Assembly (NCBI RefSeq): GCF_021483235.1
Contig: NZ_JAKEEC010000018.1
Span: forward strand, 25,127-89,126
Origin: Arthrobacter alkaliphilus
GTDB lineage: Bacteria; Actinomycetota; Actinomycetes; Actinomycetales; Micrococcaceae
DNA length: 64,000 bases
Direction: 5' to 3'
Below, in pieces: positions 1 to 9,237 of the stretch. A program made the translations under genes and the position numbers. The first letter of the stretch is position 1. Each line of letters starts with the position of its first letter. Under the pieces are notes generated by a model. That model ran no database searches. It saw nothing but the letters and a program-made list of their open reading frames with translations, and had not been told where the DNA came from.

Positions 1-302
1 TCATCGCCCGCGTCAAGGAAGAAACCGGCGTCGACAACGTCAAACTCCTCGCCGACTTCTACCACCTGGCGGTGAACGGGGACGACGTCGAAGCCGTCAT
101 CGAGAACCACGCCAAGGACTTCGGCCACATCCAGATCGCCGACAACCCCGGCCGCGGCGCCCCCGGTACCGGCACGCTTCCCCTCGGCGAATGGATCGCC
201 CGCAGCCGCGAACTCGGCTACGAAGGCTACATCGGCCTCGAGTACAAGGAACCGCAGGAAACCGCCTTCAGCTGGGCCATCCGCGAACGCGCCGCCCGCT
301 AA
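1..302 (+). CDS. hyi: Hydroxypyruvate isomerase, 3' end (partial)
   Basis: This is the C-terminal part of a gene that begins before the window; the reading frame is open from base 3 and ends with TAA at 300-302. The visible 99 residues resemble the end of hydroxypyruvate isomerase, a TIM-barrel sugar-isomerase-type enzyme that interconverts hydroxypyruvate and tartronate semialdehyde. The segments HIQIADNPGR and GYEGYIGLEYKE are typical of the last barrel strands, where metal and substrate ligands sit. It lies just upstream of tartronate semialdehyde reductase and glyoxylate carboligase on the same strand, the usual arrangement in glyoxylate/allantoin operons. The family call is made from the tail and the context only. 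Confidence 0.8.
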   Translation, partial: IARVKEETGVDNVKLLADFYHLAVNGDDVEAVIENHAKDFGHIQIADNPGRGAPGTGTLPLGEWIARSRELGYEGYIGLEYKEPQETAFSWAIRERAAR

Positions 303-365
303 ACAGCCCGCTAGCCAATTCAGCACACCTGAGCTAAAACACAGACTTTCAGAAAGAGAACCACA

Positions 366-1244
366 ATGAGCAACGTTGCAGTCATCGGACTCGGAATCAT
401 GGGCCTGCCCATGGCCATCAACCTCGTCAAAGCCGGCCACACCGTCACCGGTTTCAACCGCAGCCAGGACAAGATCGACAAACTCGTCTCCGAAGGCGGC
501 AAGGGCGCCACGAGCATCGCCGACGCCGTCAAGGACGCCGATGTCGTCATCACCATGGTGCCGGACTCCCCCGACGTCGAAGGCGTCGTCAGCGGCGAAG
601 ACGGCGTCTTCGCCAACGCGAAGCAGGGCGCGCTCTGGATCGACGCGAGCAGCATCCGCCCGGACGTCGCGGCACGCCTCGCGGCAGACGCCAAGGCAGC
701 CGGCATCCGCCCGCTCGACGCCCCGGTTTCCGGCGGTGAGCAGGGCGCGATCGACGCCGTCCTGTCCATCATGGTCGGCGGCGAGGCAGCAGACTTCGAG
801 GCCGCACAGGACGTCCTCAACGCCGTCGGCAAGACGATCGTCCACGTCGGCCCCTCCGGCTCCGGCCAGACCGTCAAGGCAGCCAACCAGCTGATCGTCG
901 CGGTCAACATCGAGGTCCTCGGCGAGGCCATCGCCTTCCTTGAGGCCTACGGCGTAGATACCGACGCCGCCCTCAAGGTGCTCGGCGGCGGCCTGGCCGG
1001 GTCCAAGGTCCTCGACCAGAAGGGCCAGAAGATGCTCGACCGCAACTTCGACCCCGGTTTCCGCCTGGCCCTGCACCACAAGGACCTCGGCATCGTCACC
1101 TCCGCAGCCCGCGAAGCCAACGTGGCCATCCCGCTCGGCGCCGTCGTCGCACAGCTTGTCGCCGCCACTGTCAACCAGGGCGACGGCGGACTCGACCACT
1201 CGGGACTCTTCAAGCAGGTCCTTCAACTTAGCGGCCGCAAGTAA
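366..1244 (+). CDS. glxR: 2-hydroxy-3-oxopropionate (tartronate semialdehyde) reductase
   Basis: The 292-residue protein reduces tartronate semialdehyde to D-glycerate with NAD(P)H in the cytoplasm. It starts with a Rossmann motif [10 protein letters not shown]. It has the substrate-binding stretch [11 protein letters not shown] and the family lysine within GQTVKAANQ, which is the catalytic residue in beta-hydroxyacid dehydrogenases. Length is normal for the family. An AAAGAG-like ribosome site precedes the ATG. It sits between hyi and gcl, so it takes the product of glyoxylate carboligase towards glycerate kinase two genes downstream. Another beta-hydroxyacid dehydrogenase activity, such as 3-hydroxyisobutyrate dehydrogenase, is possible from sequence alone, but the neighbours make GlxR by far the best choice. 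Confidence 0.92.
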   Translation: MSNVAVIGLGIMGLPMAINLVKAGHTVTGFNRSQDKIDKLVSEGGKGATSIADAVKDADVVITMVPDSPDVEGVVSGEDGVFANAKQGALWIDASSIRPDVAARLAADAKAAGIRPLDAPVSGGEQGAIDAVLSIMVGGEAADFEAAQDVLNAVGKTIVHVGPSGSGQTVKAANQLIVAVNIEVLGEAIAFLEAYGVDTDAALKVLGGGLAGSKVLDQKGQKMLDRNFDPGFRLALHHKDLGIVTSAAREANVAIPLGAVVAQLVAATVNQGDGGLDHSGLFKQVLQLSGRK

Positions 1245-1353
1245 AGCCACCGCGCTAAGGCGCGACACCAAGCAAAACAGGGCAACCGCCGTCGTACTTC
1301 ACGACGGCGGCTCCCTCAGCACACCCCAAAACAGACTTTTCAAGGAGCACACC

Positions 1354-3144
1354 ATGACGAAGATGCGCACTGTTGACGCAGCCGTCGCCATCTTGGCAAA
1401 GGAGGGCGCCACCGAGGCGTTCGGCCTGCCAGGCGCGGCAATCAACCCTTTCTATTCCGCGATGCGGGCCCACGGCGGCATCCGCCACACCCTGGCCCGC
1501 CACGTCGAAGGCGCCAGCCACATGGCTGACGGTTACTCCCGTGCCGCGGACGGCAACATCGGTATCTGCATCGGTACCTCCGGCCCCGCAGGAACCGACA
1601 TGATCACGGGCCTGTACGCCGCCTGGGCGGACTCCATCCCCATGCTCTGCATCACGGGCCAGGCTCCGGTCGCCAAGCTGCACAAGGAAGACTTCCAGGC
1701 CGTGGACATCGAGTCCATCGCCGCTCCGGTCACCAAGATGGCCATGACCATCCTGGAGCCGGGCCAGGTTCCCGGCGCGTTCCAGAAGGCCTTCCAGCTG
1801 ATGCGCTCCGGCCGTCCCGGCCCGGTCCTGCTGGACCTGCCGTTCGACGTGCAGATGGCCGAGATCGAGTTCGACATCGACGCCTACGAGCCGCTCGCCG
1901 TCGAAAAGCCCAAGGCCAGCCGCAAGCAGCTGGAAAAGGCACTGGACATGCTCACCGCAGCCGAGCGTCCGCTGATCGTCGCCGGTGGCGGCATCATCAA
2001 CGCCGGCGCTTCCGCGCAGCTGGTTGAACTGGCCGAGATCCTGAACGTTCCGGTCATCCCCACCCTGATGGGCTGGGGCACCATCCCGGACGACCACAAG
2101 CTGATGGCGGGCATGGTCGGCCTCCAAACGAGCCACCGCTACGGCAACGCAACAATGTTGCAGAGCGACTTCGTGATCGGCATCGGCAACCGCTGGGCCA
2201 ATCGCCACACCGGCGGCCTGGACACCTACACCGCCGGCCGCAAGTTCGTGCACATCGACATCGAGCCCACGCAGATCGGCCGCGTGTTCTCGCCGGACTT
2301 CGGCATCGCGTCCGACGCCGGTGCGGCGCTGGACGGGCTGCTGGAGATCGCCCGTGAGCGCAAGGCCGCAGCAGCCCTGCCGGACTACTCCGCCTGGGTC
2401 GCCGAGTGTGTCGCCCGCAAGGGTTCCCTGCAGCGCAAGACCCACTTCGACAATGTGCCCATCAAGCCGCAGCGCGTGTACGAAGAGATGAACAAGGCGT
2501 TCGGCAAGGACACCACCTACGTGTCCACCATCGGCCTGTCGCAGATCGCCGGCGCACAGTTGCTGCATGTTTTCGGTCCGCGCAAGTGGATCAATGCCGG
2601 CCAGGCAGGTCCCCTGGGCTGGACCGCCCCGGCCGCCCTCGGCGTCGTGCGCGGCAAGCCGGACGAGACAGTTGTTGCGCTGTCCGGTGACTACGACTTC
2701 CAGTTCATGATCGAAGAGCTGGCCGTGGGCGCACAGTTCAACCTGCCGTACATCCACGTGGTGGTGAACAACTCCTACCTGGGCCTCATCCGCCAGTCGC
2801 AGCGCGGCTTCAACATGGAACAGAACGTGTCCCTGGCATTCGAGAACATCAACAGCACCAACCTTTCCGCTGAGACAGCAGGTTACGGCGTGGACCACGT
2901 CAAGGTGTCCGAAGGCCTGGGCTGCAAGGCCATCCGCGTGGAGAACCCGTCCGACCTGCCGGCCGCGTTCGACAAGGCCAAGGCCTTGATGGGCGAGTTC
3001 AAGGTTCCCGTGGTGGTTGAAGTGATCCTGGAAAAGGTCACCAACATCTCCATGGGTGTTGAAATCGACGGCGTGAACGAGTTCGAAGAACTCGCCGAGC
3101 GCGGCGCGGACGCCCCGACGTCGATCATCGCGATGCTGGACTAG
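1354..3144 (+). CDS. gcl: Glyoxylate carboligase (tartronate-semialdehyde synthase)
   Basis: The 596-residue thiamine-diphosphate enzyme condenses two glyoxylate molecules to tartronate semialdehyde and CO2. Its N-terminal half carries [13 protein letters not shown]. The residue at position 51 is Val, where most ThDP enzymes have a catalytic Glu; this replacement is the known signature of glyoxylate carboligase. The C-terminal ThDP/Mg motif is GDYDFQFM followed by NNSYLG. The reading frame is open further upstream, but the ATG at 1354 has AGGAG at 1343-1347 and gives the usual family length, so it is preferred. It lies in the hyi-glxR-gcl-glycerate kinase-allB run and is the entry point for glyoxylate released by ureide breakdown. 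Confidence 0.95.
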   Translation: MTKMRTVDAAVAILAKEGATEAFGLPGAAINPFYSAMRAHGGIRHTLARHVEGASHMADGYSRAADGNIGICIGTSGPAGTDMITGLYAAWADSIPMLCITGQAPVAKLHKEDFQAVDIESIAAPVTKMAMTILEPGQVPGAFQKAFQLMRSGRPGPVLLDLPFDVQMAEIEFDIDAYEPLAVEKPKASRKQLEKALDMLTAAERPLIVAGGGIINAGASAQLVELAEILNVPVIPTLMGWGTIPDDHKLMAGMVGLQTSHRYGNATMLQSDFVIGIGNRWANRHTGGLDTYTAGRKFVHIDIEPTQIGRVFSPDFGIASDAGAALDGLLEIARERKAAAALPDYSAWVAECVARKGSLQRKTHFDNVPIKPQRVYEEMNKAFGKDTTYVSTIGLSQIAGAQLLHVFGPRKWINAGQAGPLGWTAPAALGVVRGKPDETVVALSGDYDFQFMIEELAVGAQFNLPYIHVVVNNSYLGLIRQSQRGFNMEQNVSLAFENINSTNLSAETAGYGVDHVKVSEGLGCKAIRVENPSDLPAAFDKAKALMGEFKVPVVVEVILEKVTNISMGVEIDGVNEFEELAERGADAPTSIIAMLD

Positions 3145-3169
3145 TAACTGGACTGGGAAGAGGTACGGA

Positions 3170-4393
3170 ATGCGTGTGGTCATAGCCCCGGACAAGTTCA
3201 AGGGATCGCTGTCAGCCCCCGAGGTCGCCAGCCGCTTGAGCGCCGGACTGCGGGCCGGCTTCGCGGCGGGCCAAGCAGCCAGCCGCCCTGGCGAAGGTTT
3301 CGAGGCCACGCTCATTCCAGTGGCCGACGGCGGCGAGGGGACTCTCGACGCCGCTGTCGGCTCCGGCTTCACCCGCCGGAGCGCCACAGTCACCGGCCCC
3401 ACGGGCCAGCCGATAACGGCGGAGTTCGCAATCCGCGGCACCGAAGCGGTCATCGAAATGGCCGCGGCCTCCGGACTCGCTGTGTTGCCCGGCTTCGGCA
3501 ACACGGCGCCGAACTCCGAAACGGCCCAGACCTCCACCAGCCTGGGCACCGGCGAACTCATCCGCGCCGCCCTGGACCTGGGCTGCCGGCACATCATCCT
3601 CGGCGTCGGCGGCAGCGCCAACACCGACGGCGGCGCCGGCGTGCTGCAAGGACTGGGTGCGGTCCTCCTTGACGCGGACGGCAACGAACTCCGTGGCGGG
3701 GGCGCGGCCCTGGCCCGCCTGGACCGGATCGACTTCTCCAACTTCGACGTCCGGCTCGAGGCCACCGAGTTCGTGCTGGCGTCCGACGTCGACAATCCCC
3801 TTTTGGGCCGCACCGGCGCCGCCGCGATCTTCGCACCGCAGAAGGGCGCGACGCCGGAGGACGTCGCCACGCTCGACGCCGCCCTGGCCCGTTTCGTGGA
3901 CGTCCTCGCCGGAGAGATCGGCCCCGAAGCCCGCGACGCGGCGATCGCTCCGGGCGCAGGTGCGGCAGGCGGAGTCGGCTACATTGCCATCGCGGCGCTT
4001 GGCGCGGCACGCAGGCCGGGCATCGACGTCGTCCTCGAATTCACCGAACTCGAGCAGCGGCTACAGGGCGCGGACCTGGTGATCACCGGCGAAGGCAGCC
4101 TCGACGAACAAAGCCTGCTCGGCAAGACGCCCATGGGCGTCGCCCGGGCAGCAGCACGTTCCGGGATCCCCGTGATAGCGGTCTGCGGCCGCAGCACGCT
4201 GGGCCCGGAGCAACTCACGAAATCCGGTTTCGGGTCGGTCCACGCGCTGACCGAACTCGAATCCGATGTAGCGAAATGTATAGCTGAAGCGGGTCCGCTG
4301 CTTGAAGAATTAGGTAGGCACATCGGCGTGCACCTAGCGGAAAAATCCGAATACCCAGCGCGGATCGACACCAAGGAGGACCTCCATGTCTGA
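3170..4393 (+). CDS. glxK: Glycerate kinase (GarK/GlxK family)
   Basis: The 407-residue protein belongs to the bacterial type 1 glycerate kinases, which phosphorylate D-glycerate with ATP, usually at C2. The N-terminus [16 protein letters not shown] and the internal [11 protein letters not shown] are hallmark segments. Further conserved blocks are [13 protein letters not shown] and [17 protein letters not shown] ribosome site (GAAGAGG) lies just before the ATG. The last codons overlap the allB start by 8 bp, so the two are translationally coupled. The tail after about residue 385 is slightly longer than in typical homologues. With gcl and glxR it completes the conversion of glyoxylate to a glycolytic phosphoglycerate. 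Confidence 0.93.
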   Translation: MRVVIAPDKFKGSLSAPEVASRLSAGLRAGFAAGQAASRPGEGFEATLIPVADGGEGTLDAAVGSGFTRRSATVTGPTGQPITAEFAIRGTEAVIEMAAASGLAVLPGFGNTAPNSETAQTSTSLGTGELIRAALDLGCRHIILGVGGSANTDGGAGVLQGLGAVLLDADGNELRGGGAALARLDRIDFSNFDVRLEATEFVLASDVDNPLLGRTGAAAIFAPQKGATPEDVATLDAALARFVDVLAGEIGPEARDAAIAPGAGAAGGVGYIAIAALGAARRPGIDVVLEFTELEQRLQGADLVITGEGSLDEQSLLGKTPMGVARAAARSGIPVIAVCGRSTLGPEQLTKSGFGSVHALTELESDVAKCIAEAGPLLEELGRHIGVHLAEKSEYPARIDTKEDLHV

Positions 4394-5747
4394 AGAAACC
4401 ACCACGGCACACGGCCCGTTTGACCTGGTCATCCGTGGCCGGCGCATCCTCACCACGGCCGGCATCGCCGCCCGCGAAGTGGGCGTCCGCGGCGGCAAGA
4501 TCGTGGCCATCGAGCCCCTTGGCAACGGCCTTGAAGGCGCCGAGGTCATCGAACTCTCCGACGACGAAACGCTCATTCCCGGCCTCGTGGACACCCACGT
4601 CCACGTCAACGAACCCGGCCGCACCGAGTGGGAAGGCTTCGCCTCGGCCACCCGCGCCGCGGCCGCCGGCGGCGTCACCACCATCATCGACATGCCGCTG
4701 AATTCCATCCCGCCCACCACCAACGTGGAGGGCCTCAAGCTCAAGCGCGAAGTCGCTGAGGACCAGGCATTCGTGGACGTCGGATTCTGGGGCGGCGCCA
4801 TTCCAGGCAACAAGGCAGACCTCCGTCCGCTCCACGACGAAGGCGTGTTCGGCTTCAAGTGCTTCCTGCTCCACTCCGGCGTGGACGAGTTCCCGCATCT
4901 CGAAGCGGACGAGATGGAAGAGGACATGGCCGAGCTCAAGTCCTTCGATTCCCTCATGATCGTCCACGCCGAGGACTCCCACGCGATCGACCACGCACCC
5001 CACCCCGGCGGCGCGCACTACTCCACGTTCTTGGCCTCCCGCCCCCGCGGCGCCGAGAACAAGGCCATCGCCGAGGTGATCGAGCGGGCCCGCTGGACGG
5101 GTGCCCGTGCACACATCCTGCACCTCTCGTCGTCGGACGCCCTGCCGATGATCGCTTCGGCAAAGCGCGACGGCGTGCACCTCACCGTCGAGACGTGCCC
5201 GCACTACCTCACGCTCATGGCCGAGGAAATCCCCGACGGCGCCACGGCCTACAAGTGCTGCCCGCCCATCCGCGAAGCCTCCAACCGCGAGCTGCTCTGG
5301 CAAGGCCTGCAGGACGGCACGATCGACTGCATCGTCTCGGACCACTCGCCGTCGACCCTTGACCTGAAGGACCTGGAAAACGGCGACTTCGCCGTGGCCT
5401 GGGGCGGCGTCTCCTCGCTGCAGCTGGGGCTCTCCCTGATCTGGACCGAGGCGCGACACCGCGGCATTCCGCTCGAGCAGGTTGTTTCCTGGATGTCGGA
5501 GAAGCCGGCGGCACTCGCCCGCCTGCACAACAAGGGCCAGCTCGCCCTGGGCTACGACGCCGACTTCTCCATCTTTGCCGCGGATGACGCGTTCGTCGTC
5601 GACGTCAAGAAGCTCAAGCACAAGAACCCGATCACGCCGTACGACGGCAAGGCGCTCTCCGGCGTCGTACGCAAGACGTACCTGCGCGGCAACGAGATCG
5701 ACGGTCGCACGCCCAGCGGCAAGCTGATTCGCCGCGGCGGCGTCTAA
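4386..5747 (+). CDS. allB: Allantoinase
   Basis: The 453-residue amidohydrolase-superfamily enzyme opens the hydantoin ring of allantoin to give allantoate. The metal ligands can be read directly: [10 protein letters not shown] gives His71 and His73, FGFKCFL gives Lys158 (carbamylated bridging lysine), VHAED gives His194, and HILH and SDHSPS give the remaining His and Asp. This motif order and length fit allantoinase rather than dihydropyrimidinase. The start has a strong AAGGAGG site located inside the end of the glycerate kinase gene. Allantoate amidohydrolase, the expected next enzyme, is not in this window. Confidence 0.93.
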   Translation: MSEETTTAHGPFDLVIRGRRILTTAGIAAREVGVRGGKIVAIEPLGNGLEGAEVIELSDDETLIPGLVDTHVHVNEPGRTEWEGFASATRAAAAGGVTTIIDMPLNSIPPTTNVEGLKLKREVAEDQAFVDVGFWGGAIPGNKADLRPLHDEGVFGFKCFLLHSGVDEFPHLEADEMEEDMAELKSFDSLMIVHAEDSHAIDHAPHPGGAHYSTFLASRPRGAENKAIAEVIERARWTGARAHILHLSSSDALPMIASAKRDGVHLTVETCPHYLTLMAEEIPDGATAYKCCPPIREASNRELLWQGLQDGTIDCIVSDHSPSTLDLKDLENGDFAVAWGGVSSLQLGLSLIWTEARHRGIPLEQVVSWMSEKPAALARLHNKGQLALGYDADFSIFAADDAFVVDVKKLKHKNPITPYDGKALSGVVRKTYLRGNEIDGRTPSGKLIRRGGV

Positions 5748-5755
5748 GGGGCGCC

Positions 5756-6454
5756 ATGGCCGTCAACGTCCACGCTCCGTACGGAAAGCTGCCCGCGCGG
5801 CTCAACCCCTCGCGGCACCAGCCGGCGTCCATGCCGCCTACGCAGTCTGCCCTGCGGCCCGGCCTGCAACCGCGCGGCCTGGCCATATGGGTGCAGCCTG
5901 GCGAAGGCCAGGAGATCGACTCCGAGGTCTGGGCCCGGGCCGCTGAAGCGGTCCTGGCGCGGGCCCGAAAGCTTGCTCCGGAGGCGGAAGTCCTTGTTTG
6001 GCCCGCCGCCGGAGCCGCAACATCCAGCGCTTCGGTGTCTGGCGCGTCCGACGGCGGCACTCCGCCGGAGGCGTCCGACGCCGGAAACCGCCCCGCTGCG
6101 GTCAAGCCGCCTCTCGCAACGGCGGGCCGGCGCAGCAGCGTGGCAGTGGACCTGGCCGCGGACACCGTCCTCCTGGACGGTGTCCCGGTCAGCTTCACGG
6201 CGATGGAACACAGCCTCCTCCGATACCTAGTGCAAAACCTCTCGCGGGCCATCCCACGTGAAGAATTGCAACGCTTCCTGGAGTCACTTGACTGTCCCGG
6301 CGCGGCATTCCGGTCGATCGACGTGTATGTTGGACGCGTCCGGCGCAAGCTGGGCTCGGCCCGCCATGTCATCGCCACAGTGCGTGGAGGGGGCTACCAA
6401 TTCGTGCCCGGACCAGGCTGCACAGTCCGCGGACCCGCGGAATACTGCATCTAG
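5756..6454 (+). CDS. Winged-helix (OmpR-type effector domain) transcriptional regulator without receiver domain
   Basis: The 232-residue protein starts 8 bp after allB, so it may be cotranscribed. Residues from about 130 to 225 form a Trans_reg_C winged helix: TAMEHSLLRYLVQN, the recognition region FRSIDVYVGRVRRKL, and the wing signature VRGGGYQFVPG. The first 80 residues contain no aspartate-bearing receiver fold, and a low-complexity Ala/Ser/Pro linker follows at about 85-125. It is therefore an orphan DNA-binding protein, not a classical response regulator. Control of the neighbouring ureide genes is plausible from position only. No binding site could be assigned. Confidence 0.75.
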   Translation: MAVNVHAPYGKLPARLNPSRHQPASMPPTQSALRPGLQPRGLAIWVQPGEGQEIDSEVWARAAEAVLARARKLAPEAEVLVWPAAGAATSSASVSGASDGGTPPEASDAGNRPAAVKPPLATAGRRSSVAVDLAADTVLLDGVPVSFTAMEHSLLRYLVQNLSRAIPREELQRFLESLDCPGAAFRSIDVYVGRVRRKLGSARHVIATVRGGGYQFVPGPGCTVRGPAEYCI

Positions 6455-6521
6455 GCAGCCCGTTACACCAATAGATTGATCGCCGGCCACGGCGGTTGCC
6501 CGACTAGTCAAGGATCGCAAG

Positions 6522-6989
6522 ATGACCCAGAAACTCCTCGCCGGAACCCAGGCCCCCGATTTCGCACTGCTCAACTCCGAGGGCCAAAAGGTTTCCCTGT
6601 CGGACTACCGTGGACGCAACGTCATTGTGTACTTCTACCCGGAAGCTTCCACCCCGGGCTGCACCACCGAGGCCTGCGACTTCCGTGACAGCTTGTCCAG
6701 CCTCCAGGGCTCGGGCTACGAGGTCTTGGGCATTTCCCCGGACGCTCCGGAAAAGATCGCAAGCTTCGTAGACGAGTACTCCCTCACGTTCCCGCTCCTT
6801 TCCGACGAAGACCACGCCGTGGCTTTGGCCTACGGCGCCTGGGGCGAGAAGCTGCGCGACGGTGAAATCGTCGAAGGCCTGGTCCGCTCCACCGTGGTGC
6901 TCGACCCCGAGGGCAAGGTCAAGCTGACCCATTACCAGGTGAAGGCCCAGGGCCACGTCGCAGCGCTCAAGGCCGAGCTCGGCCTGTAA
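6522..6989 (+). CDS. bcp: Thioredoxin-dependent peroxiredoxin, BCP/PrxQ type
   Basis: The 155-residue cytoplasmic peroxidase reduces H2O2 and organic hydroperoxides. The active-site block FYPEASTPGCTTEAC places the peroxidatic cysteine at residue 47. The second cysteine at residue 52 gives the five-residue spacing typical of atypical 2-Cys BCP proteins. Length and the opening QAPDFALLNSEG match the family. It has its own 67-bp upstream gap and is probably separate from the allantoin genes. Its TAA stop lies at the very edge of the downstream 32-bp repeat array, whose first unit begins at about 6989. Confidence 0.95.
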   Translation: MTQKLLAGTQAPDFALLNSEGQKVSLSDYRGRNVIVYFYPEASTPGCTTEACDFRDSLSSLQGSGYEVLGISPDAPEKIASFVDEYSLTFPLLSDEDHAVALAYGAWGEKLRDGEIVEGLVRSTVVLDPEGKVKLTHYQVKAQGHVAALKAELGL

Positions 6990-7212
6990 CGCCCGGTCAC
7001 TTATAACGCCTCCCAACCCGACGCCCGGTCACATATAGCGTGGTTTAACCCGACGCCCGGTCAGTTATAGCCCCGTCTAACCCGACGCCCGGTCACTTCC
7101 TTGAGGAAGATGAGCGGGCGTCGGCGCGTCTGGAGAGGGACGCCCGGTCACATAAACCCCCTCCCGGCCAGACGCCCGGTCACCTATAGCGCCGTTTGGC
7201 CCGATGCCCACC
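6988..7212. repeat. Tandem array of 32-bp units, core GACGCCCGGTCAC (locus 1)
   Basis: Repeat units whose core reads ACGCCCGGTCAC start at 6989, 7021, 7053 and 7085, exactly 32 bp apart. A 55-bp step follows, then units at 7140, 7172 and a decayed one at 7204, again 32 bp apart. The fill between cores is related within the locus: TATAGC soon after the core and an AACCCG- or GGCCCG-like end. The 55-bp segment contains an inverted core (GCGGGCGTC) and can fold with the next unit. The array fills the gap between bcp and the convergent pucG gene. No function is known to me; see findings. Confidence 0.9.
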
Positions 7213-7226
7213 CAAGCCAACGGCCA

Positions 7227-8339
7227 CTAGCTTCCAGCCCACCGGCCCGAGTTCGCGATCGCCTCTTCCAGCGCGCCAAGGACAAGTTGCACCGACGCCC
7301 TGTTGGCGTTTGGACCCATCATCCCGATCCGCCAAACGGTCGACGAAAACGCACCCGCGCCGGAGCCGATTTCGATGCTGAAGTTCTCCAGAAGGTAAGT
7401 GCGGACGGCAGCCGAGTCCACGCCGTCGGGCACTTTGACCGTGGTGAGGCTCGGCAATCGTGCGCCCTCCGCGGCGAACAGTTCGAGACCCATCTTTTCC
7501 AGGCCATCGCGCAACTCGGCGCCGGCGGCGCGGTGCCGCTCCTGGACATTGTCCAGCCCCTCGGCCAGAATGCGGTCAAGTCCGGCCTCGAGCCCGGCGA
7601 TCATGGCCACGGGCGCGGTGTAGTGATACGTGCGGCTGCCGCTCGCCGCGCCGACGTAGCCGCCCAGGAGGCCGATATCCAGATACCACGAACGCGGCTC
7701 CTTGACGCGCCGCTCGAAGGCGCGATCCGACACCGTGAACGGTGACAGCCCGGGAGGCACACCGAGGCACTTCTGCGTGCACGCATATCCGACGTCGATC
7801 CCCCACTCATCGGCCGACAGTTCCAGGCCGCCGATTGACGTCACTGCGTCCACGATCAGCAGCGCGTCCCCCTTGCCGGCGCCCAGGGGTGCGACGTCGG
7901 ACAGCACACCCGTGGAGGTCTCGGCGTGGACCGCGGCAATCACCTTGGGATGCGGATGGGCGGCGAGGACGCGCTCCGCATCGACGGGTTGGCCCCATTC
8001 GTGCTCGACGCGGACCACAGTCGCCCCGCAGCGGCGCGCGATCTCGCACATGCGCTCTCCGAACAATCCGTTGACAGCGATCACTGCCACGTCGCCGTCG
8101 GACACCGTATTCACAAAGGCAGCCTCCATGCCGCCGGAACCCGTGGCGCTCAACGGTAGGGTCCGGGCGTTCCGGGTCCCCCACACTTTCCGGAGCCCGG
8201 CGCAGACCCGGTCGAGTCGCTCTATGAACACAGGATCCAGGTGGCCGATCACCGGATATGCCAGCGCTGCCGTGACTTCCGGATAGCAATTGCTCGGACC
8301 CGGCCCGAAAAGATACCGGGAAGTCAGGACCTCTGGCAT
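7227..8339 (-). CDS. pucG: PLP-dependent aminotransferase, ureidoglycine/alanine/serine-glyoxylate class V type
   Basis: The 370-residue class V aminotransferase probably moves an amino group onto glyoxylate, from (S)-ureidoglycine or another donor, to make glycine. The Schiff-base lysine is Lys190 in ACTQKCLGVPPGLSP. The pyridine-binding Asp is in LIVDAVTSIGG, and ATGSGGMEA forms the phosphate cup. A start ten codons upstream is possible, but the ATG at 8339 has AAAGGAG seven bases upstream and begins MPEVLTSRYLFGPGP as homologues do. Its divergent partners are uraD and uraH, which supports the purine role. Alanine- or serine-glyoxylate transaminase activity cannot be excluded from sequence. 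Confidence 0.85.
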   Translation of the reverse strand: MPEVLTSRYLFGPGPSNCYPEVTAALAYPVIGHLDPVFIERLDRVCAGLRKVWGTRNARTLPLSATGSGGMEAAFVNTVSDGDVAVIAVNGLFGERMCEIARRCGATVVRVEHEWGQPVDAERVLAAHPHPKVIAAVHAETSTGVLSDVAPLGAGKGDALLIVDAVTSIGGLELSADEWGIDVGYACTQKCLGVPPGLSPFTVSDRAFERRVKEPRSWYLDIGLLGGYVGAASGSRTYHYTAPVAMIAGLEAGLDRILAEGLDNVQERHRAAGAELRDGLEKMGLELFAAEGARLPSLTTVKVPDGVDSAAVRTYLLENFSIEIGSGAGAFSSTVWRIGMMGPNANRASVQLVLGALEEAIANSGRWAGS

Positions 8340-8388
8340 GGCGCAACTCCTTTGGCTCGTTGCTGACATTGTCCACCCGACGGCTCAT

Positions 8389-8499
8389 GTGAGCGAGCGT
8401 CCCGGGAAACACCGCCAAAGGTGACCGGGCGTCCCGGGGAACACCCCCAAAGGTGACCGGGCGTCCCGGGGAACACCCCCAAAGGTGACCGCGCGTTCC
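8389..8499. repeat. Tandem array of 32-bp units, core GTGACCGGGCGTC (locus 2)
   Basis: Units begin at 8389 (GTGAGCGAGCGTC), 8421, 8453 and 8485 (GTGACCGCGCGTT), exactly 32 bp apart. The units at 8421-8452 and 8453-8484 are identical over all 32 bp; the outer ones are decayed. The core is the reverse complement of the locus 1 core, so the arrays on the two sides of pucG point in opposite directions. The remaining 19 bp (CCGGGGAACACCCCCAAAG in the identical units) is not shared with the other loci. Confidence 0.92.
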
Positions 8500-8591
8500 A
8501 AGGACGGCAGCGAGCGGAGGGCCGGGATGCGGTATTCTCTTGACACCGTGGCGGTCATTCGATTTCACTATTACGTATGCTGAAATAACAG

Positions 8592-8606
8592 TTCCATGAT
8601 GTGGAA
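8592..8606. promoter_or_regulatory. Palindrome TTCCA-N5-TGGAA between pucG and uraD
   Basis: A perfect inverted repeat with 5-bp arms and a 5-bp spacer (TTCCATGATGTGGAA) lies 101 bp before the uraD start and 253 bp from the pucG start. Its TTCCA/TGGAA arms are of the kind bound by IclR-family regulators such as those of allantoin genes. This is inference; no such regulator gene is in the window. Confidence 0.4.
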
Positions 8607-8706
8607 GACTCGCGAACAAAGACAACGAGTCCATCCGGCAGGAATCGCCGGAGTTCCGCATAGCCAACACCATGGATGCCAGCACTCGCACGAGGAATGA
8701 ACAAGC

Positions 8707-9237
8707 ATGCAGCTTGACGTATTCAACAGCGTGGACCGTCCGGACGCCATCGACGTCCTCCGCCCATGCCTCGACATCCAGCGTTGGGTGGAGCACATCG
8801 CGGATGCGCGCCCATTCAACAGTCTGGACTCCTTGATCGATTTCGCCCGGGAAACGGCCGAGCCGTTCACATCGGACGAAGTAGCCGCCGCGATGGCCCA
8901 CCACCCCCGGATCGGCGAACGGCCCAAGGCGCAGACCACCGAGGCCGCGATGTCCCGCTCGGAACAAGCCGGCGTCGACCCCGGCGACGAGGACGTCGTA
9001 ACAGCATTGGCCGAAGGCAACCGTCAATACGAGGCCAAATTCGGCCGCGTCTTCCTTATCCGCGCAGCAGGACGGTCGGCCAAGGACATCCTGGCCTCCC
9101 TCCGGGAACGGTTGACCCATACCGCGGAAGAAGAAGACGTCATCGTGGCCGGACAATTGCGCGAAATCGCACTGCTGCGCCTTGCCGGCGTGGTCAGCGA
9201 AAACAGCGCGAGCAGCGAAGGAGTACCCAGCAAATGA
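8707..9237 (+). CDS. uraD: 2-oxo-4-hydroxy-4-carboxy-5-ureidoimidazoline (OHCU) decarboxylase
   Basis: The 176-residue protein catalyses the last step from urate oxidation to (S)-allantoin. The segment AMAHHPRIGERP, with His66 as the likely catalytic residue, is the family signature. The C-terminal pattern ANRQYEAKFGRVFLI-like (here NRQYEAKFGRVFLIRAAGRS) is also diagnostic. Length fits single-domain bacterial UraD. GAGGAA lies a short distance before the ATG. Its last codons overlap the uraH start in an ATGA, so both proteins are made together. Uricase (uox/pucL), often the third gene of this operon, does not follow here. Confidence 0.93.
   Translation: MQLDVFNSVDRPDAIDVLRPCLDIQRWVEHIADARPFNSLDSLIDFARETAEPFTSDEVAAAMAHHPRIGERPKAQTTEAAMSRSEQAGVDPGDEDVVTALAEGNRQYEAKFGRVFLIRAAGRSAKDILASLRERLTHTAEEEDVIVAGQLREIALLRLAGVVSENSASSEGVPSK

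Larger units (their letters stand above)
8340..8706. other. Divergent control region between pucG and uraD with a repeat array
   Basis: This 367-bp gap holds the pucG ribosome site, a 32-bp-unit tandem array (8389 to about 8499), a TTGACA hexamer at 8540-8545, a TATGCT hexamer at 8576-8581 and a palindrome at 8592-8606. The two hexamers are too far apart to form one promoter, so the promoter assignment is open. Nothing here looks like a small gene. Confidence 0.6.

Noticed and set aside
1255..3870. Long antisense frame opposite gcl and the glycerate kinase gene
   Set aside because: The plus-strand proteins have unmistakable motifs, and the antisense frame is a product of high GC content.
6988..7212. 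Possible CRISPR array in the 32-bp repeats
   Set aside because: The conserved part is only 13 bp, the fill is repeated within a locus instead of being unique like spacers, units are in direct contact, and no cas gene is in the window.
7101..7745. Frame of 214 codons opposite pucG
   Set aside because: It runs through the repeat array and antisense to the aminotransferase, with no motif or ribosome site.
8540..8581. Standard promoter from TTGACA and TATGCT before uraD
   Set aside because: The hexamers are 30 bp apart, too far for a normal promoter.
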